From Omphiscola glabra (taxonomy: Eukaryota; Mollusca; Gastropoda; Lymnaeidae), in assembly GCA_964017045.1 (NCBI GenBank), contig OZ024808.1:22309418-22373417 (forward strand): a stretch of DNA of 64,000 bases, given 5' to 3'. The notes beneath the pieces were generated by a model, which was not told the DNA's origin, made no database searches, and was given only the letters and a program-made list of their open reading frames with translations. Below are positions 21,900 to 33,804 of this stretch, one piece after another; positions within the stretch are counted from its first letter, which is position 1, and the number at the start of each line of letters is the position of its first letter. Made by a program: the position numbers and the translations under genes.

Positions 21900-22076
21900 G
21901 GGTCAGTTCACACGATCAAATTTTCTTTCAAGCATTTGATGCAATTCGTGAATGAAGCCTTGTTACAACTTTCAAATTACTTTTTGATCAAACTCCCAGA
22001 AAAAAAAAGAAACCACGCACAAAATAGTGCGTTCATACAAAAATTTGACGCGAAATTTGATCGTGTGAACTGACGC
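21900..22076. mobile_element. PIF/Harbinger-like MITE, copy 4 (177 bp)
   Basis: Ends GGGTCAGTTCACACGATC and the complement of GATCGTGTGAACTGACGC are evident. The flanks TTT and TAA do not match exactly, so this copy is older or its target site has mutated. Confidence 0.75.
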
Positions 22077-23879
22077 TAAGTAAGTAAGGAGAGCGTTCCA
22101 GTATAAAAAAACCGCCCCAAAACCAAATTTATGGCAGCGAAGAGATTGCGCAAATGAAACACGCACTGTAAAATAATTATACTATAGAATGGCAGACGCC
22201 ACCGGAGAAACTTATGTCAGATCAAAATTATGAATTACTTTGCCAAATAGGAAATAACGAAAAATTACGAAACAAATTGTTTGATTTATTGCAAGTTTTC
22301 CATTGTCAGTAGCCGTAATCTGCCTACCTAAATAATATTGCAGTATATATATTGCTATTTATAAAAAAAATGGGTAGTATACATATTGCTATAACGTAAT
22401 AGCTAGTATACATATTGCTATAAAGTTATGGGCGTGAAAAGAAGGCTTTAAATATTTATTTTTTTCTTAAATGAGATGTGGCCTTGACCAACTACACCAT
22501 TATATTCATCAGAAATGAACTAGCTTCAGCTGCAGCACTACATATAATACCATCAAAATTAAAAAAAAAAAAAAGTTCAATGAATGAATTTGATACGGGC
22601 ATTTCAGAAAGAAACATAGTTAAGAAGATTAAACAATGTACAACAGTCTGTTGAATATATGTCACCAGAACTAATTTTCAAAAAAAAAAAAAAGCTAACA
22701 AGCTTATGTTTAAAAGTTACTACTAATGTTTGACGAGAAAGGGGCAGTTGAAAATGATATTGCTAACCAACGATTAGAATTTCGTTAACAGTTCAACAAT
22801 CATTGACATTTTCCGTCAAAATAAAATCAACAAATTCAGTGATTGTTCAAAAAAATTAAGTTCAGCAAGCCTATAATTATGTTTTTTGGCTTTAATTCTT
22901 AAAATTCAGATTCTCCGTGGGTGGTGGGGCGGGGTCCCAACTTTGTCATTCCAAACACATGGATGGGAGTCTAATTACCAGCATAAATGAGAAACGCAAA
23001 ATTACACCCACAACTCAAATTAAAATTGAAAAAAAAAAAAATCGAGTATTTTTGTTCACTAAATTTGTTACACCGAGAAATTCAATAGCAGGCACGGAGA
23101 TATATACCACACACCCCACAACTCTATTTGGAAGTAGCTGCTCCCCCCCCCCCCACGCTTGTACCTTGGGTAGACATCTCTGGTTGGAATATTTGAAATT
23201 CAAATTGAATTCTGGAACTGTTTCAGTTGCTTCAATGGATTATCATAAACCAAATAAATGTACACTTAGAAATATAATTTTTAAAAAATGCAAGTACTAG
23301 AAATGTCCAGGAATGCGTCCGCTACTCTCTAATGATACGTCAAACTGATTCAAAATCTAATCAAAAAGAATATTGGACGAATAAGACCCGCCTGCGAAAT
23401 TAAAGGTTTCTAGTTCTCGGAAACGGGGTAAGGTGGGTGAAATGGCCGAACCCAAAAAAATGGCCAGAAAACACGGCGTGTAACGTATAAGGAAATAGTG
23501 GGTAAATGGGATATAAGCTGATGTACTTTCAACTTCGTGGGGGGGGGGTTGTAAGGGTAAGAGGTGGGGTGGGGGAGATTGCTAGGAATTATTCCAAGTG
23601 TTTGGGTGGGGGGGGGGGGAAATCGTGGGTCGGGGCTGAGACCACTTGGGGTGGCGGTGTCTCGTAGCCTCTTTCTCAGACAGTCATGCGTGACGTCAGG
23701 GACACTAATTCAATTGGAAAATGGGGGACATAAATCTCATGAAGTTCGTCTTGATATATTTATATATAAAGATCTGAGACTTAAAGTTATGTCTCAGTAA
23801 AATAAAATTATGTTTTCAAACTTTTGATACAATTGACCTACATAGATAACCGTAGAAAATAGAGAGTTAACAGTCGATC
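22077..23879. other. Unique and low-complexity sequence
   Basis: At 22341-22427 three copies of a GTATACATATTGCTATAA-type unit occur. Poly-A lies near 22559 and 22680, poly-C near 23143, and poly-G near 23541 and 23609. The 127-codon ORF at 22917-23300 is not persuasive. Confidence 0.45.
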
Positions 23880-24063
23880 TATATTTTAGAGGAGGGAGAA
23901 GAAGAGGAGGACAGAGAAAAAGATAACACCAAAGAGCGGACGGAAAGTAAAACTAGGCGGTGCTATGATGTGTAGTGCAGAAGACCGAGAGTAATGGAGG
24001 AGGATAGCTTTCATGTCATCTGTGGCGCCCCATCGGTCCAAGGACTAAGGGACATGATGATGA
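23880..24063 (+). mobile_element. Decayed non-LTR retrotransposon 3' end
   Basis: The segment ends TGTGGCGCCCCATCGGTCC, then ACTAAGGGACATGATGATGA, a 3' tail type common to non-LTR elements in molluscs as I recall. Just upstream, GAAGACCGAGAG then TGGAGGAGGATAGC reads as EDRE, stop, WRRIA, like the C-terminal tail of a LINE polymerase ORF, with a stop and frame changes. Upstream limits are unclear. Confidence 0.45.
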
Positions 24064-24434
24064 TATTTTATGAAACCATATATATATATTCATTGAAAAT
24101 GAATCTGGTGGTGGGGCATCATCGGGGGGGGGGCGGGTAGAAAGGCGTTGACAGAATGAGGAACGATCAAGGGTTGGGTGACCTGTGGACAGGGATTGTA
24201 AACACAATGAGATCACTTAAGTTTTAATAATGTTTCCGTGCATGACCCCGGGGGGGGGGGGGGGAAGCAGTGTGGGATTTGGGGGGGGGGGGGTAAAAGA
24301 TTGATAAGAAGAAAAGCTAAAAGCGTCACCATAAATATTCAGATTTGTGCAGAGCTTTAAGTATGGGTTTGGATTTAATTTTTAATATATATATATTAAC
24401 TAGAAGCATTTAATTTTTACATTTAGCGTTCCGA
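24064..24434. other. Unique sequence with several poly-G tracts
   Basis: Poly-G near 24125-24133, 24250-24264 and 24281-24292. Short (TA)n near 24078 and 24385. No gene. Confidence 0.5.
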
Positions 24435-24442
24435 CAAGAGAT

Positions 24443-24630
24443 CACGGGCGTCGTTTCAGGTTTTTTCAAAAAGGGGGGGGGGGGTGGCAAAACCACAACT
24501 TGGTCGGTCGGCTTGTTAAGTTGTTTAGTACTGGAGGCGCCAGAGTACTTAGCAAATTTAAATCAAACCTGCAAATTCAAGGGTGAGGGGAGCAGTTGCC
24601 CCACCCTGTCCAACCCAAACGACGTCCCTG
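24443..24630. mobile_element. hAT-like MITE (188 bp)
   Basis: Ends CACGGGCGTCGTTTCAGG and (complement) CAGGGACGTCGTTTGGG form the inverted repeat. Flanking 8-mers CAAGAGAT (24435-24442) and CAAGCGAT (24631-24638) match at 7 of 8. It contains a poly-G tract near 24473-24484. Confidence 0.75.
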
Positions 24631-24638
24631 CAAGCGAT

Positions 24639-25493
24639 ATCTCCACCTCTTAACCACGGTGAATAATATGTAGACAATCGTAATTTTACGACAACTTTTA
24701 TGCCTAAAATAAATGTACAACCTTCCTACACACTACACAAAGACGATGCTGTGCAGTTAACGCATGTTGTCAAAGGGAATTTTCGTAAGTATATTTTGAA
24801 ACCACGATTAAATTAAACGCCCCCCCCCCCACCCCCACTCCTTTACGAAAACTGTTTCAGCTGGATAGGCCTATTTAAGTTATTTTCAAATTCACGTATA
24901 TTTAGAGTTCGTTCTACGACAGCGGCCTCGGTCGCCAGGCAACAGAAGCCTCTACATTCACGACCTGTCTTTCACGCTTCGGGTGATTTGCCGGCTGGGA
25001 AGATGTTCCCAGCGTCACCTGCTTGGCTTTTTTTTTTTATGTTCAAAGGAATTTATTAAACACATTAGGCCGAACTCAGTTTGAACGTGGCGTAACTATG
25101 ACATTAAGCCGCCAACCCCGGGGGGAAATTGGACATCGTCTTAATTATTATAAGTGTTTGTTCCTTCAATAGTAAATTAATGAGGAATAGCTCCAGATAT
25201 TTACTTCTTAATAGAATTCACGTACACGTAACTACCGTTTTCTGAACGTCTTATTCGAGGCTTGAATTAAGAGACCACTTAACACAGGGTAAATGAACGA
25301 CTTCGATAAAATGGTTAAGATCACACGATGGCTAGATATTGTATCGCAGTAAAGTAATTATGTCGACATTTTCAACAGGCCATATCAATAGAAGAAGTTC
25401 TAAGGGTACATAGTAGTTAATAGTAGTATATCCTTAGTGTATAACTAATTGGTAACAGCTTTATCTACCAATTTCTTTCAACAAATGTCTTCA
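24639..25493. other. Unique sequence, includes an X-box-like site
   Basis: C-run near 24821-24830 and T-run near 25029. The segment 24890-25030 is relatively GC-rich. No gene is recognised. Confidence 0.45.
24931..24943 (+). promoter_or_regulatory. X-box-like RFX site
   Basis: GTCGCCAGGCAAC fits the RFX X-box consensus GTNRCC, 0-3 nt, RGYAAC exactly with a 1-nt spacer. It sits in a small GC-rich segment. RFX sites often mark ciliary gene promoters, but no gene is visible nearby, so function is unproven. Confidence 0.35.
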
Positions 25494-25930
25494 TTTGGAC
25501 ACAGATTGCAATGGAATACCCAGGGTACGTCCAGGCCCGCCATTTAGACACAGATGGCAATGGAATGCACAGGGTACGTCCAGGCCCGCCATTGATACAC
25601 AGATGGCAATGGAATACCCAGGGTACGTCCAGGCCCGCCATTGAGACACAGATGGCAATGGAATACCCAGGGTACGTCCAGGCCCGCCATTGAGACACAG
25701 ATGGCAATGGAATACCCAGGGTACGTCCAGGCCCGCCATTGAGACACAGATGGCAATGGAATACCCAGGGTACTTCCAGGCCCGCCATTGAGACACAGAT
25801 GACACCGGAATACCCAGGGTACGTCCAGGCCCGCCATTGAGACACATATGGCAATGTAATACCCAGGATACGCCTAGGCCTGCAACTTAGACATAGGTGG
25901 CAATGGAATACCCAGGGTACGTCCAGCCCG
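25494..25930. repeat. 49-bp minisatellite, 9 copies
   Basis: The unit is GACACAGATGGCAATGGAAT, then ACCCAGGGTACGTCCAGG, then CCCGCCATTGA. Because 49 is not a multiple of three, successive units rotate through the frames; the minus-strand ORFs repeat a three-unit pattern and are not genes. Confidence 0.95.
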
Positions 25931-26085
25931 CACTGCGAGTTACGACAAACTTTTTATAGCATGTCAGATAAAAATACGCTGAAAAATAATAGGAAATGTA
26001 CTTCTTACTAAGCTTGGACAAAGTAGTCGCAAATATTTTGAAAGACAAAAAAATGTGCAGATATTTTGTGCTATTCACGTAGGTC

Positions 26086-26180
26086 GTGCTGAACGCCGAG
26101 GAAGGCTCTTCGCCGAAACGTTCTTCTTTCATTGTCTTGTCCTTATATTACAAGCTTCCACATACCTTGTTATACTATTT
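26086..26180 (+). mobile_element. Fragment with hammerhead-like core, copy e
   Basis: CCGAGGA (26096-26102) is one change from the CUGANGA consensus. Stem II pairs GGC (26104-26106) with GCC (26112-26114), and GAAAC follows at 26115-26119. Downstream CAAGCTTCCACATACCTTG matches copies c and d. It is the best preserved stem II plus GAAAC among the six. Confidence 0.5.
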
Positions 26181-28005
26181 CCTTCATATCTATTTACCTC
26201 ATCATATTTCTTCCTCAAGACCTCATCATAACGTATCCATATCTATAGAGATTATCATGTCTTTACATTTGCTCATATCTTTAAAAAAATCACCACATCT
26301 TCGTACTTCCTCATATTTTTTTCACGATCTCTCGTTACTTATGTGTCCGCATCTAGTCGGATCTACATGAGAGCGATACACAAACACACACCATCTTACA
26401 AATAGATCTCCATTAACTACTGCTTTACTCCCTGTTTAATATCTTCGTCCTGCGCCGCGTCGATGTCGTCGTCTGCCAACGTTAGACCAGTGACAGCCAT
26501 GTGGTTCTTTCATTTTTTTTTGTGTTGACATGCTCCAGTGGACCGAGACCCCCCCCCCCCCCCCCAACTTGTTCTCGAGTGTTCTGTTGAGTTATCAGCG
26601 AGGATGTACAATGATACAATGCGCAGCTTTTCAACATTTTATGACAGTACACGCGTTTCTTTCTAAACAGTTCCCCCCCCCCCCCCCACACACACTTTTC
26701 GTCGTCGTCGTCTACTTCTTCTTGGTCTGTTGAAGCTTTCCCGAAAGCTTATTTTCGTGAGCTTGATATAATTGTGTCTGGGTTAAAAGGGTGGGGGGAG
26801 GGGGGAGAGGGGTGGGGGGCCCGAAACACGGTGACAGTTTGGGAAATGTGTAAGGGGGGGGGGTGGGGTTACACTTGTCAAAGGATTCAACCAGATCTGT
26901 TTCTTTAACTTTAAGGACATAAAGTATTAAGGATCGCAGATTTCAATATGGCGGGATACTCCCCCCCCCCCCACTGCGCCCCGCGCCCCCCCCCAAACAT
27001 GCGTCGTCTTATTTTAAGAGTTGTTTTTTTGTATTCCAGAGTTAAAGCAATAAAAAAATAAAACAATCTAAAGACTGAAGCTTCTATTTTCACGTAACCC
27101 TCATATCTGTTTGAGGACCACTGCAAGGAGATTTATATGAAAAAAAAAAGCTTAGCAATTAATTTATTAAATTATTTTCTAATTTAAATAAGCTAAATTT
27201 TCGAAAATAGGGACCGACCCACAATTCCGGGTTATTCATTCGACGCTATGGGCAGATTGTCTAGGTATCCAAGACTCTAGCGATTGTGAGAACCCTTAAC
27301 ATAATTATCTGCATTTGGAAGTCTGTATGTTTAGTTGTACTCAAAGTAAGATCTTGGTATATGTTTAGTCGTACTACAGCATGCATTTGGAGCCCTTGTT
27401 ACTAACTGGGTCGTAACTTGTAGTCTTCCCATCCAATGAAAACATTTACGCCAATGCAAAGGCACTGACGTCAGTGGCCGCAAATATTAGCTCCGCACCG
27501 GTGCTCCTTAAAACATTTCTACGCGTCTCCCGGGTGTGAAGTGTGCGGGAAAACACCATCAGCAGTGTCGATTTCTTAAAGGAGTTTTTGAAGGGATATT
27601 TAGAATGGTCAAAGACCAGATAGATGTCTCTGAGAACAGCCAAGCCGGCTGTCCATTTTTATAGTTGCATTCCACTGATATTGGCGAATGCTAATAAACC
27701 CGCTGGATGTTACTAACTAAAGCAGGAAGGGCCGGCATCCGTTGAACCTCCGTTAAATTGTACACTTTGCCCAGTTCTAATCTAACCTTGATGAGGTGTG
27801 AGCATTTAATCACTGTAATTGTTTATAGGGTGATGCTGATAGCTTTGTCCATGTTTATAAAGAATGGAAGAAAATGGTTAAGTGTACTGATGTTCCACAC
27901 TCACCATTCGGTGATATCAGCGTAAGTGCACACGTTCCCTGCTAGTTAGCTTCTCATTTCAGATGTGATAATTAAGAGTGTCAAATGTACGTGCACTATT
28001 AAACA
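26181..28005. other. Unique sequence with many poly-C/poly-G tracts
   Basis: C-runs near 26549-26565 and 26671-26687, G-runs near 26856 and C-runs near 26961 and 26990. The segment 27210-27730 is more balanced in composition, with ATGCTAATAAA and GGTCAAAGACC; it may be regulatory but nothing is demonstrable. Confidence 0.4.
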
Positions 28006-28340
28006 TGTAACTGTAGGTCCACATTTCAGTGTTATTCAGCTATATGTTCACAATTCTTTGTTAAACATTCAACTATAGGTCCACATTTCTCTGTTAAACA
28101 TTCAACTATAGGTCCACAATTCAGTGTTATTTAAATATAGGTCCACATTTCTCTGTTAAACATTGAACTATAGGTCCACATTTCTCTGTTAAACATTCAG
28201 CTACAGGTTCACAATTCAGTGTTATTCTACTATAGGTCCACATTTCTCTGTTAGACATTCAAACATAGGTCCACACTTCAGTATTATTCTACTATAAGTC
28301 CACATTTCTCTGTTAAACATTCAACTAGGTCCACATTTCA
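28006..28340. repeat. Minisatellite, unit about 33 bp, about 10 copies
   Basis: Units combine TAGGTCCACATTTCTCTG and TTAAACATTCAACTA, with an alternative CAATTCAGTGTTATT form. Confidence 0.9.
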
Positions 28341-28421
28341 GTATGACAGCTGCTGTGAACTGCCATTTCACCATCTTTAGTAACGTTACCAACGAGTTCA
28401 CTTGTTTCGAATCACCGGTTA

Positions 28422-28489
28422 ACAATGATTGTTGGTCTACAATGATTGTTGTCTACAATGATTGTTGGTCTACAATGATTGTTGTCTAC
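28422..28489. repeat. Short 15-17-bp array, 4 copies
   Basis: ACAATGATTGTTGGTCT and ACAATGATTGTTGTCT alternate; each contains the palindrome CAATGATTG-like AACAATGATTGTT. Confidence 0.85.
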
Positions 28490-29406
28490 GAGTGACCAAC
28501 TTTCGTTTATGTTCTTAAATGAGAAAATGGTTACTCCCCCAAAATTCCAGATGTTTACGCCCCTGGAAGCGTGTCAGTGAAGGGCCATTATAAATTTTTA
28601 TATTTAAAAAAAAAATTGTTTTTAATAAGTTATAATTCATTAACTTAAATGAATTATTGAAATGAATATTTCTTTAGCATCACAATGTCTAATCGAGAGT
28701 CCCTCGGGTAAATTCTTTAGAGAAGACAAATTGAGTTTAAAAAATTTGAAATAATGTATTTTATTTGTTAGCCATGCAAATTCTTGAAGCATCGAATGAT
28801 TGTTAAAAATAAAAATAGGACACGTCATTTATGGACGTACAAAAACAACCAGCAAACTTGTCAAAGATCGTATGTTACGCTCGTTTCGAGTTCAACGTAG
28901 CGTACACACGCTAAAGTGTCATCAATGTGAGCAGTACAGTTGGAAGATGTTATGTTTACAGACTTCTTTTCCGGTCATCAGAGAAATTTTTAAAACATAA
29001 AAGTATAGGGACTCTGGGGGGACAGTGTTTGTTTGGGGGAGGTGGTGGTTGGGTATACATGTTCAGGGCTATAGTTGAAGGAAAAAAAAGAGGAAGAGGC
29101 CGTATTATTATTTACAAACGTACCAGACAAGGCGGGGAAAAGGGGACGGAGTCAATCAAATTAGCACAGCGGTTCAACTTATTTAGATATGCATCTCTCA
29201 CGATGATCCCGTCTCTGTGTGTGGACTCGACCGGTGAACCTGCTTGGATGAAAGAAACTACCTGAGATATGCAAGCTTGATTGTGTGTGTATATGTTTGT
29301 GTGTGTCTGTGTGTACTTTTAAAGAGATTGGAGATAGTGTGTGAAGAAGGGGCGCGGAGGGGGCTAATGACTGAAGGTTGTATGATGATTGTGGAGATTG
29401 ATATGC
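28490..29406. other. Unique sequence
   Basis: ACGCCCCTGGAAGCG near 28558 resembles a single transposon end. ORFs at 28800-29435 have no recognised features. (GT)n lies near 29281-29311. Confidence 0.4.
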
Positions 29407-29760
29407 CGGGGTATCAGAGAGGTGGGGTATCATAGAGGTGGGGTATCATAGAGGTGGGGTATCAGAGAGGTGGGGTATCATAGAGGTGGGGTATCATAGA
29501 GGTGGGGTATCATAGAGGTGGGGTATCAGAGAGGTGGGGTATCATAGAGGTGGGGTATCAGAGAGGTGGGGTATCATAGAGGTGGGTGATGCACGAAGTG
29601 ACATGAGACTGTGTGGGGTATCATAGAGGTGGGGTATCAGAGAGGTGGGGTATCATAGAGGTGGGTGATGCACGAAGTGACATGAGACTGTGTGGGGTAT
29701 CATAGAGGTGGGTGACACACGACGTATCATGAGACTGTGTGGGGCATCAGAGAGGTGGGT
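29407..29760. repeat. 16-bp minisatellite with higher-order insert
   Basis: Units GAGGTGGGGTATCATA and GAGGTGGGGTATCAGA repeat about fifteen times. A second element (GGTGATGCACGAAGTGACAT then GAGACTGTGTGGGG) is interleaved three times. Confidence 0.93.
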
Positions 29761-29802
29761 GACACACGGCGAGACAAGATATTGCGTGTAGTTGACCAAT
29801 CA

Positions 29803-29967
29803 GTCATTGATTATGTAACATGGGAGTTGATGGGTCATTGATTATGTAACATGGGAGTTGATGGGTCATTGATTATGTAACATGGGAGTTGATGGGTCAT
29901 TGATTATGTAACATGGGAGTTGATGGGTCATTGATTATGTAACATGGGAGTTGATGGGTCATTGATC
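29803..29967. repeat. 31-bp minisatellite, 5.3 copies
   Basis: Nearly identical copies of TCATTGATTATGTAACATGG plus GAGTTGATGGG. Confidence 0.95.
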
Positions 29968-30056
29968 ATTAAGTGTTGGATACATCGACAAGCTTTTATC
30001 CATTGTTTTCAAGTATAGGTCTACTTAAAATAAGTTTTAAAGCTTTTTTTATGTTG

Positions 30057-30186
30057 AAATAATTGATCCCTTTTGAAATAATTGATTTCTTCTAAAATAA
30101 TTGATTACTTTGAAAGAATATATTACTTTAAAATAATTGATTCCTTTGAAATAATTGATCCTTTTTAAAATAATTGATAAACCCTG
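30057..30186. repeat. Degenerate AATAATTGATT-type array
   Basis: About seven copies of TTTGAAATAATTGATTCC-like units with variable spacing. Confidence 0.8.
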
Positions 30187-30838
30187 GAAACTGAAAACCT
30201 CTCCTACTTTTCAAATATTGATAAAAATATCAATTTTCCTTAATTTTCTACTTAATATCTTTTCTTAAAAAAAAATAATAATAATTGAACCAAATAAAAT
30301 CGTGGACAAAACAAAGTTTCTCAGAACACGTGTGGCTGTTTGTTTCAGCCTAGCAGCCTGGTTTACTTTCTAAATTACATTTATATGTATAACTAATCAA
30401 AGACAATTTAAAGATTTCATTTAAGTAAACATTTTTTTTAAAAGTGGCCATTTAAAATGAAGAGCACGTCTGGCCCGCATTCGTTGTTGGACCGCCTTCA
30501 GATTGCAAAAAAAAAAATGTTTGTTTTTTTAAAGATCGCAGATCTTAAACTGTTTTTTTCCTTCTTCTTTGTATACCTTGTTTAAAACTGTTGTAATTTT
30601 ATTGTTGAAAGTGGTCACTAGGCCACACACGTCTGCCCCTGTGGTGACACAGTTAGTTAGCACCAGGTGAAGACGTCAAGAGGCATTCGGGATGTCAGGA
30701 TCAAGTCGTTAACAATTGATGGTATCTCCAACCTATTCGGAAAGTATTCAGCATAGATTTCTGGGGGGGGGGTATTCAGTGGAGTGGGGGGGTATTAAGT
30801 GGAGTTGACCGAGGATACAAAAAAAAATTGGGGATCGG
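30187..30838. other. AT-rich unique sequence
   Basis: Poly-A and poly-G runs only; no gene is seen. Confidence 0.45.
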
Positions 30839-30839
30839 A

Positions 30840-31075
30840 GACACGATGGTTGGGGCATTAGTGATTACATGGATATGGTATCGTGGATACGATGGATATG
30901 GACTTTGGGATACAATGAATATAGGACTGCTGACGCAATGGATTTAGTATTGGTGATACGATGGATATGGGAATAAGGATATGATAATGTTGGGAAAACG
31001 ATGGGTGGGGTGTTGATGGCACGATGGATGGGGTGTTGATGGCAAGATGGATGGGGTGTTGAGAATGACAAGATT
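30840..31075. repeat. Degenerate array of GATACGATGGATATGG-type units
   Basis: About a dozen diverged copies, changing to GGGGTGTTGATGGCACGATG toward the right. Confidence 0.7.
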
Positions 31076-31309
31076 GGCTGCATGGCAGTAATGTGAGAAT
31101 GACAGCGATGGCTGATTGGTCCAGGGCTACTCATTCTTTGTGTATACATCAGCAAGGAGTCTTTTGCTATATATTTAGGGGGACTTCTATGGGTGTATAT
31201 TACTTAAAAGGTATTTGAATTACAGGACAAATTGGAGGAGGCGCAGGTTAATGTGAATATTGTATGGCAAATAATTTACGGGTTAAATCAATGTGGTGTC
31301 ATTGAGATG

Positions 31310-31496
31310 CAGTGGCGTAGCGAGCTTAACTCGCGCCCGGGGCACAATACCTTTTTAGCGCCCCCCAATACCTTTTTAGCGCCCCCCCTATTCGAAAACC
31401 ATACAATATTATAGTAAAATATACCATTTGGCGCCCCTTTGTGAGTAGCGCCCGGGGCATGATGCCCCCCTCTTGCCCCCCCTCACTACGCCGCTG
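31310..31496. mobile_element. hAT MITE family H2, copy 2 (187 bp)
   Basis: Starts CAGTGGCGTAGCGAG and ends CTCACTACGCCGCTG. The exact 8-bp duplication TTGAGATG lies at 31302-31309 and 31497-31504. It is highly similar to copies at 8718 and 47592. Confidence 0.93.
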
Positions 31497-31504
31497 TTGA
31501 GATG

Positions 31505-32343
31505 ATACAGTTTTAAAAAAAGTGGGTGGTTTGTTAGTGACATATGCTTCGCATATCACTTCACAACATCTTTCTAGTTTCTCTGTACTATCAAGATAAT
31601 AGACCGGTTATAGATGCGTGAACGTCGTCAAACTCACTTTGGAGGCCATTTACACAAATATGATAAGAACCCCGGAAATTCGTTTTGGTGACGGGCCCTT
31701 CCCCCCCCCCCCCCCCCCCCCTGGAACTGGAAATACGAGAACCGAACTTATCATCCTCTACGGCTTACACGCTCGAACACGTTTTGCTTAGTGCTTTTCT
31801 TTTCTCTTTTTTGCCCAATACGAGAAGTGAGCAGTGCTCCTTTGTCAAAGATGGCTGTCAAGGTTGTCGTCGTCCACACTCGCGATGTAGATTTTATTTT
31901 TTTTTGGGGTGGGGGGGAGTGGAGGTCATCGTTCACGTTGTTAACGCCTATTTTAATATTTACACGGTGTTGGCGTACAGTTGGGGGACCCCATGTTAAC
32001 TGAAAGTCAATGCTAAAACCATTGGTCGTGAGTTAACTCGTAGCTGGGAAGCAGCTCCGGAGATGATATCCAATTATTTTTTTTTGGTGGCACCAACTAA
32101 CTAACTTTCATAAGGTATTTAAGTCTTTTATTTTATTTGTTTAAACTTATTAATGGCGTCGACATTTCGATACACTAAAGTAGAAACATCTTTTAACGAC
32201 GAGATTTTGAATAATATTGATAGATGACGTCATTAAAAAAATGTTAAACTTAAATATGATAAAAATTATCGATTTTTTTTTTTGGTTGAATATTTAAAAA
32301 GTGATTTGGGTTATTGCGATCACATCTAAAACTATTTACAACT
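31505..32343. other. Unique sequence with a 21-nt C-run
   Basis: The longest C-run in the window is at about 31701-31721. T- and G-runs follow near 31900. No convincing gene. Confidence 0.45.
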
Positions 32344-32351
32344 TTTCTTAT

Positions 32352-33039
32352 CAGAGGCGTAGCTAGAGTGTTTGGCGCCCGGGGGAAAAAGATTCATTTT
32401 AAAAAGGCCTTCTTTCTTTTTTCGACTCCCAAATCCACTATTTTCATCAATACAATACTATCAAAGCTCCTAAAAAGTCTCGCACCCATGGACATCTTCC
32501 ATCCCTGCTTCCCATTAGCTACGTTACATTTATTTCCATTTGTAACAATCTTCATTATTGGGAATGATGATTGTACTTGAGAAACTGGATATACATCTGC
32601 CTAGCTTACTTATTTAATTAATTACCACGATTCAAGTTCCTTCACTAATAGAAGACAGATGAGATTTTGCCATCACTATATTTATTCACAACTTGACATA
32701 ATCCACAATAATAATACAATCTCCGATATAGGAGAAAGATAATACTTTGTCTTAACACCTCACACAAGCTACTACTATGATATTATACAAGATGACACAT
32801 AATTAAATTCTGGAAGAGCCAAACACAAATCTCTATACTATTTTTTTTTATCTAACCGTTCTCTCTCTTCTGTCCTTGACATTCATCCTCACTTCCGGTA
32901 CATATTAATTTACTAAAACAATTTGTCAACCAAGATAAAAATAATTTGACCTGTTACAATTACAATTATATCAAAGCTCCTAGATAGTCTCGTACTCATG
33001 GACATCTTCCACCCCTGCTTCCCATTAGCTACGCCTCTG
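32352..33039. mobile_element. hAT-like element of 688 bp with a duplicated internal end
   Basis: Inverted ends CAGAGGCGTAGCTAGAG and (complement) CAGAGGCGTAGCTAATGG are flanked by an exact 8-bp duplication TTTCTTAT (32344-32351, 33040-33047). The right 65-70 bp (CCATTAGCTACG preceded by CATGGACATCTTCC) also occur internally at about 32460-32525, where the end continues into unrelated sequence. The middle is AT-rich with no transposase reading frame. Confidence 0.85.
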
Positions 33040-33120
33040 TTTCTTATCCAGTTCACTGGGGAATCGAAAGTATCCAAATCAACGTAAGGCAGTGACATTT
33101 AAAAAAAATAATTACATTTT

Positions 33121-33288
33121 GGGTGTTATGTGACGTCAAAGATTTCTTGGGTGTTATGTGACGTCAAAGATTTCTTGGGTGTTATGTAACGTCAAAGATT
33201 TCTTGGGTGTTATGTGACGTCAAAGATTTCTTGGGTGTTATGTGACGTCAAAGATTTCTTGGGTGTTATGTGACGTCAAAGATTTCTT
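33121..33288. repeat. 28-bp minisatellite, 6 copies, each with a CRE-type site
   Basis: Unit GGGTGTTATGTGACGTCAAA plus GATTTCTT. Five copies carry TGACGTCA, the full palindromic cAMP response element; the third has TAACGTCA. Confidence 0.97.
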
Positions 33289-33314
33289 CTAACTTTAAAT
33301 GTACACCGAATCTC

Positions 33315-33752
33315 AATTGCACTGGCTGCTGGTCAGACTGATTGTGCACTGGGTGGTCAGATTGATTGTGCACTGGGTGTCAGACTGATTGTGCACTGCG
33401 TGGTCAGACTGATTGTGCACTGGGTGGTCAGACTGATTGTGCACTGGGTGGTCAGACTGATTGTGCACTGTGTGGTCAGACTGATTGTGCACTGGGTGGT
33501 CAGACTGATTGTGCACTGGGTGGTCAGACTGATTGTGCACTGAGTGGTCAGACTGATTGTGCACTGGGTGGTCAGACTGATTGTGCACTGGGTGGTCAGA
33601 CTGATTGTGCCCTGGGAGGTCAGTCTGATTGTGCCCTGGGTGGTCAGTCTGATTGTGCCCTGGTTGGTCAGTCTGATTTTTCCCTGGGTGGTCAGTCTAA
33701 TTGTTCCCTGGGCGGTCAGTCTGATTTTTCCCCGGGCGGTCAGTCTGATTGA
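33315..33752. repeat. 24-bp minisatellite, about 18 copies
   Basis: Unit GTGCACTGGGTGGTCAGACT plus GATT. Toward the right, GTGCCCTGG and then TTTCCCTGG replace GTGCACTGG. ORFs on both strands are translations of the array. Confidence 0.95.
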
Positions 33753-33804
33753 CATGTTGATAAATAGAGTAAGTACCCTTATCATAAAGTGCAATTCTGT
33801 TTTT

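Noticed and set aside
22917..23300. 127-codon ORF
   Set aside because: Contains poly-A and poly-C derived runs and no recognisable domain; no splice or conservation support.
25465..25854. Minus ORFs of 97-129 codons
   Set aside because: The 49-bp unit read in rotating frames, so several frames are open at once.
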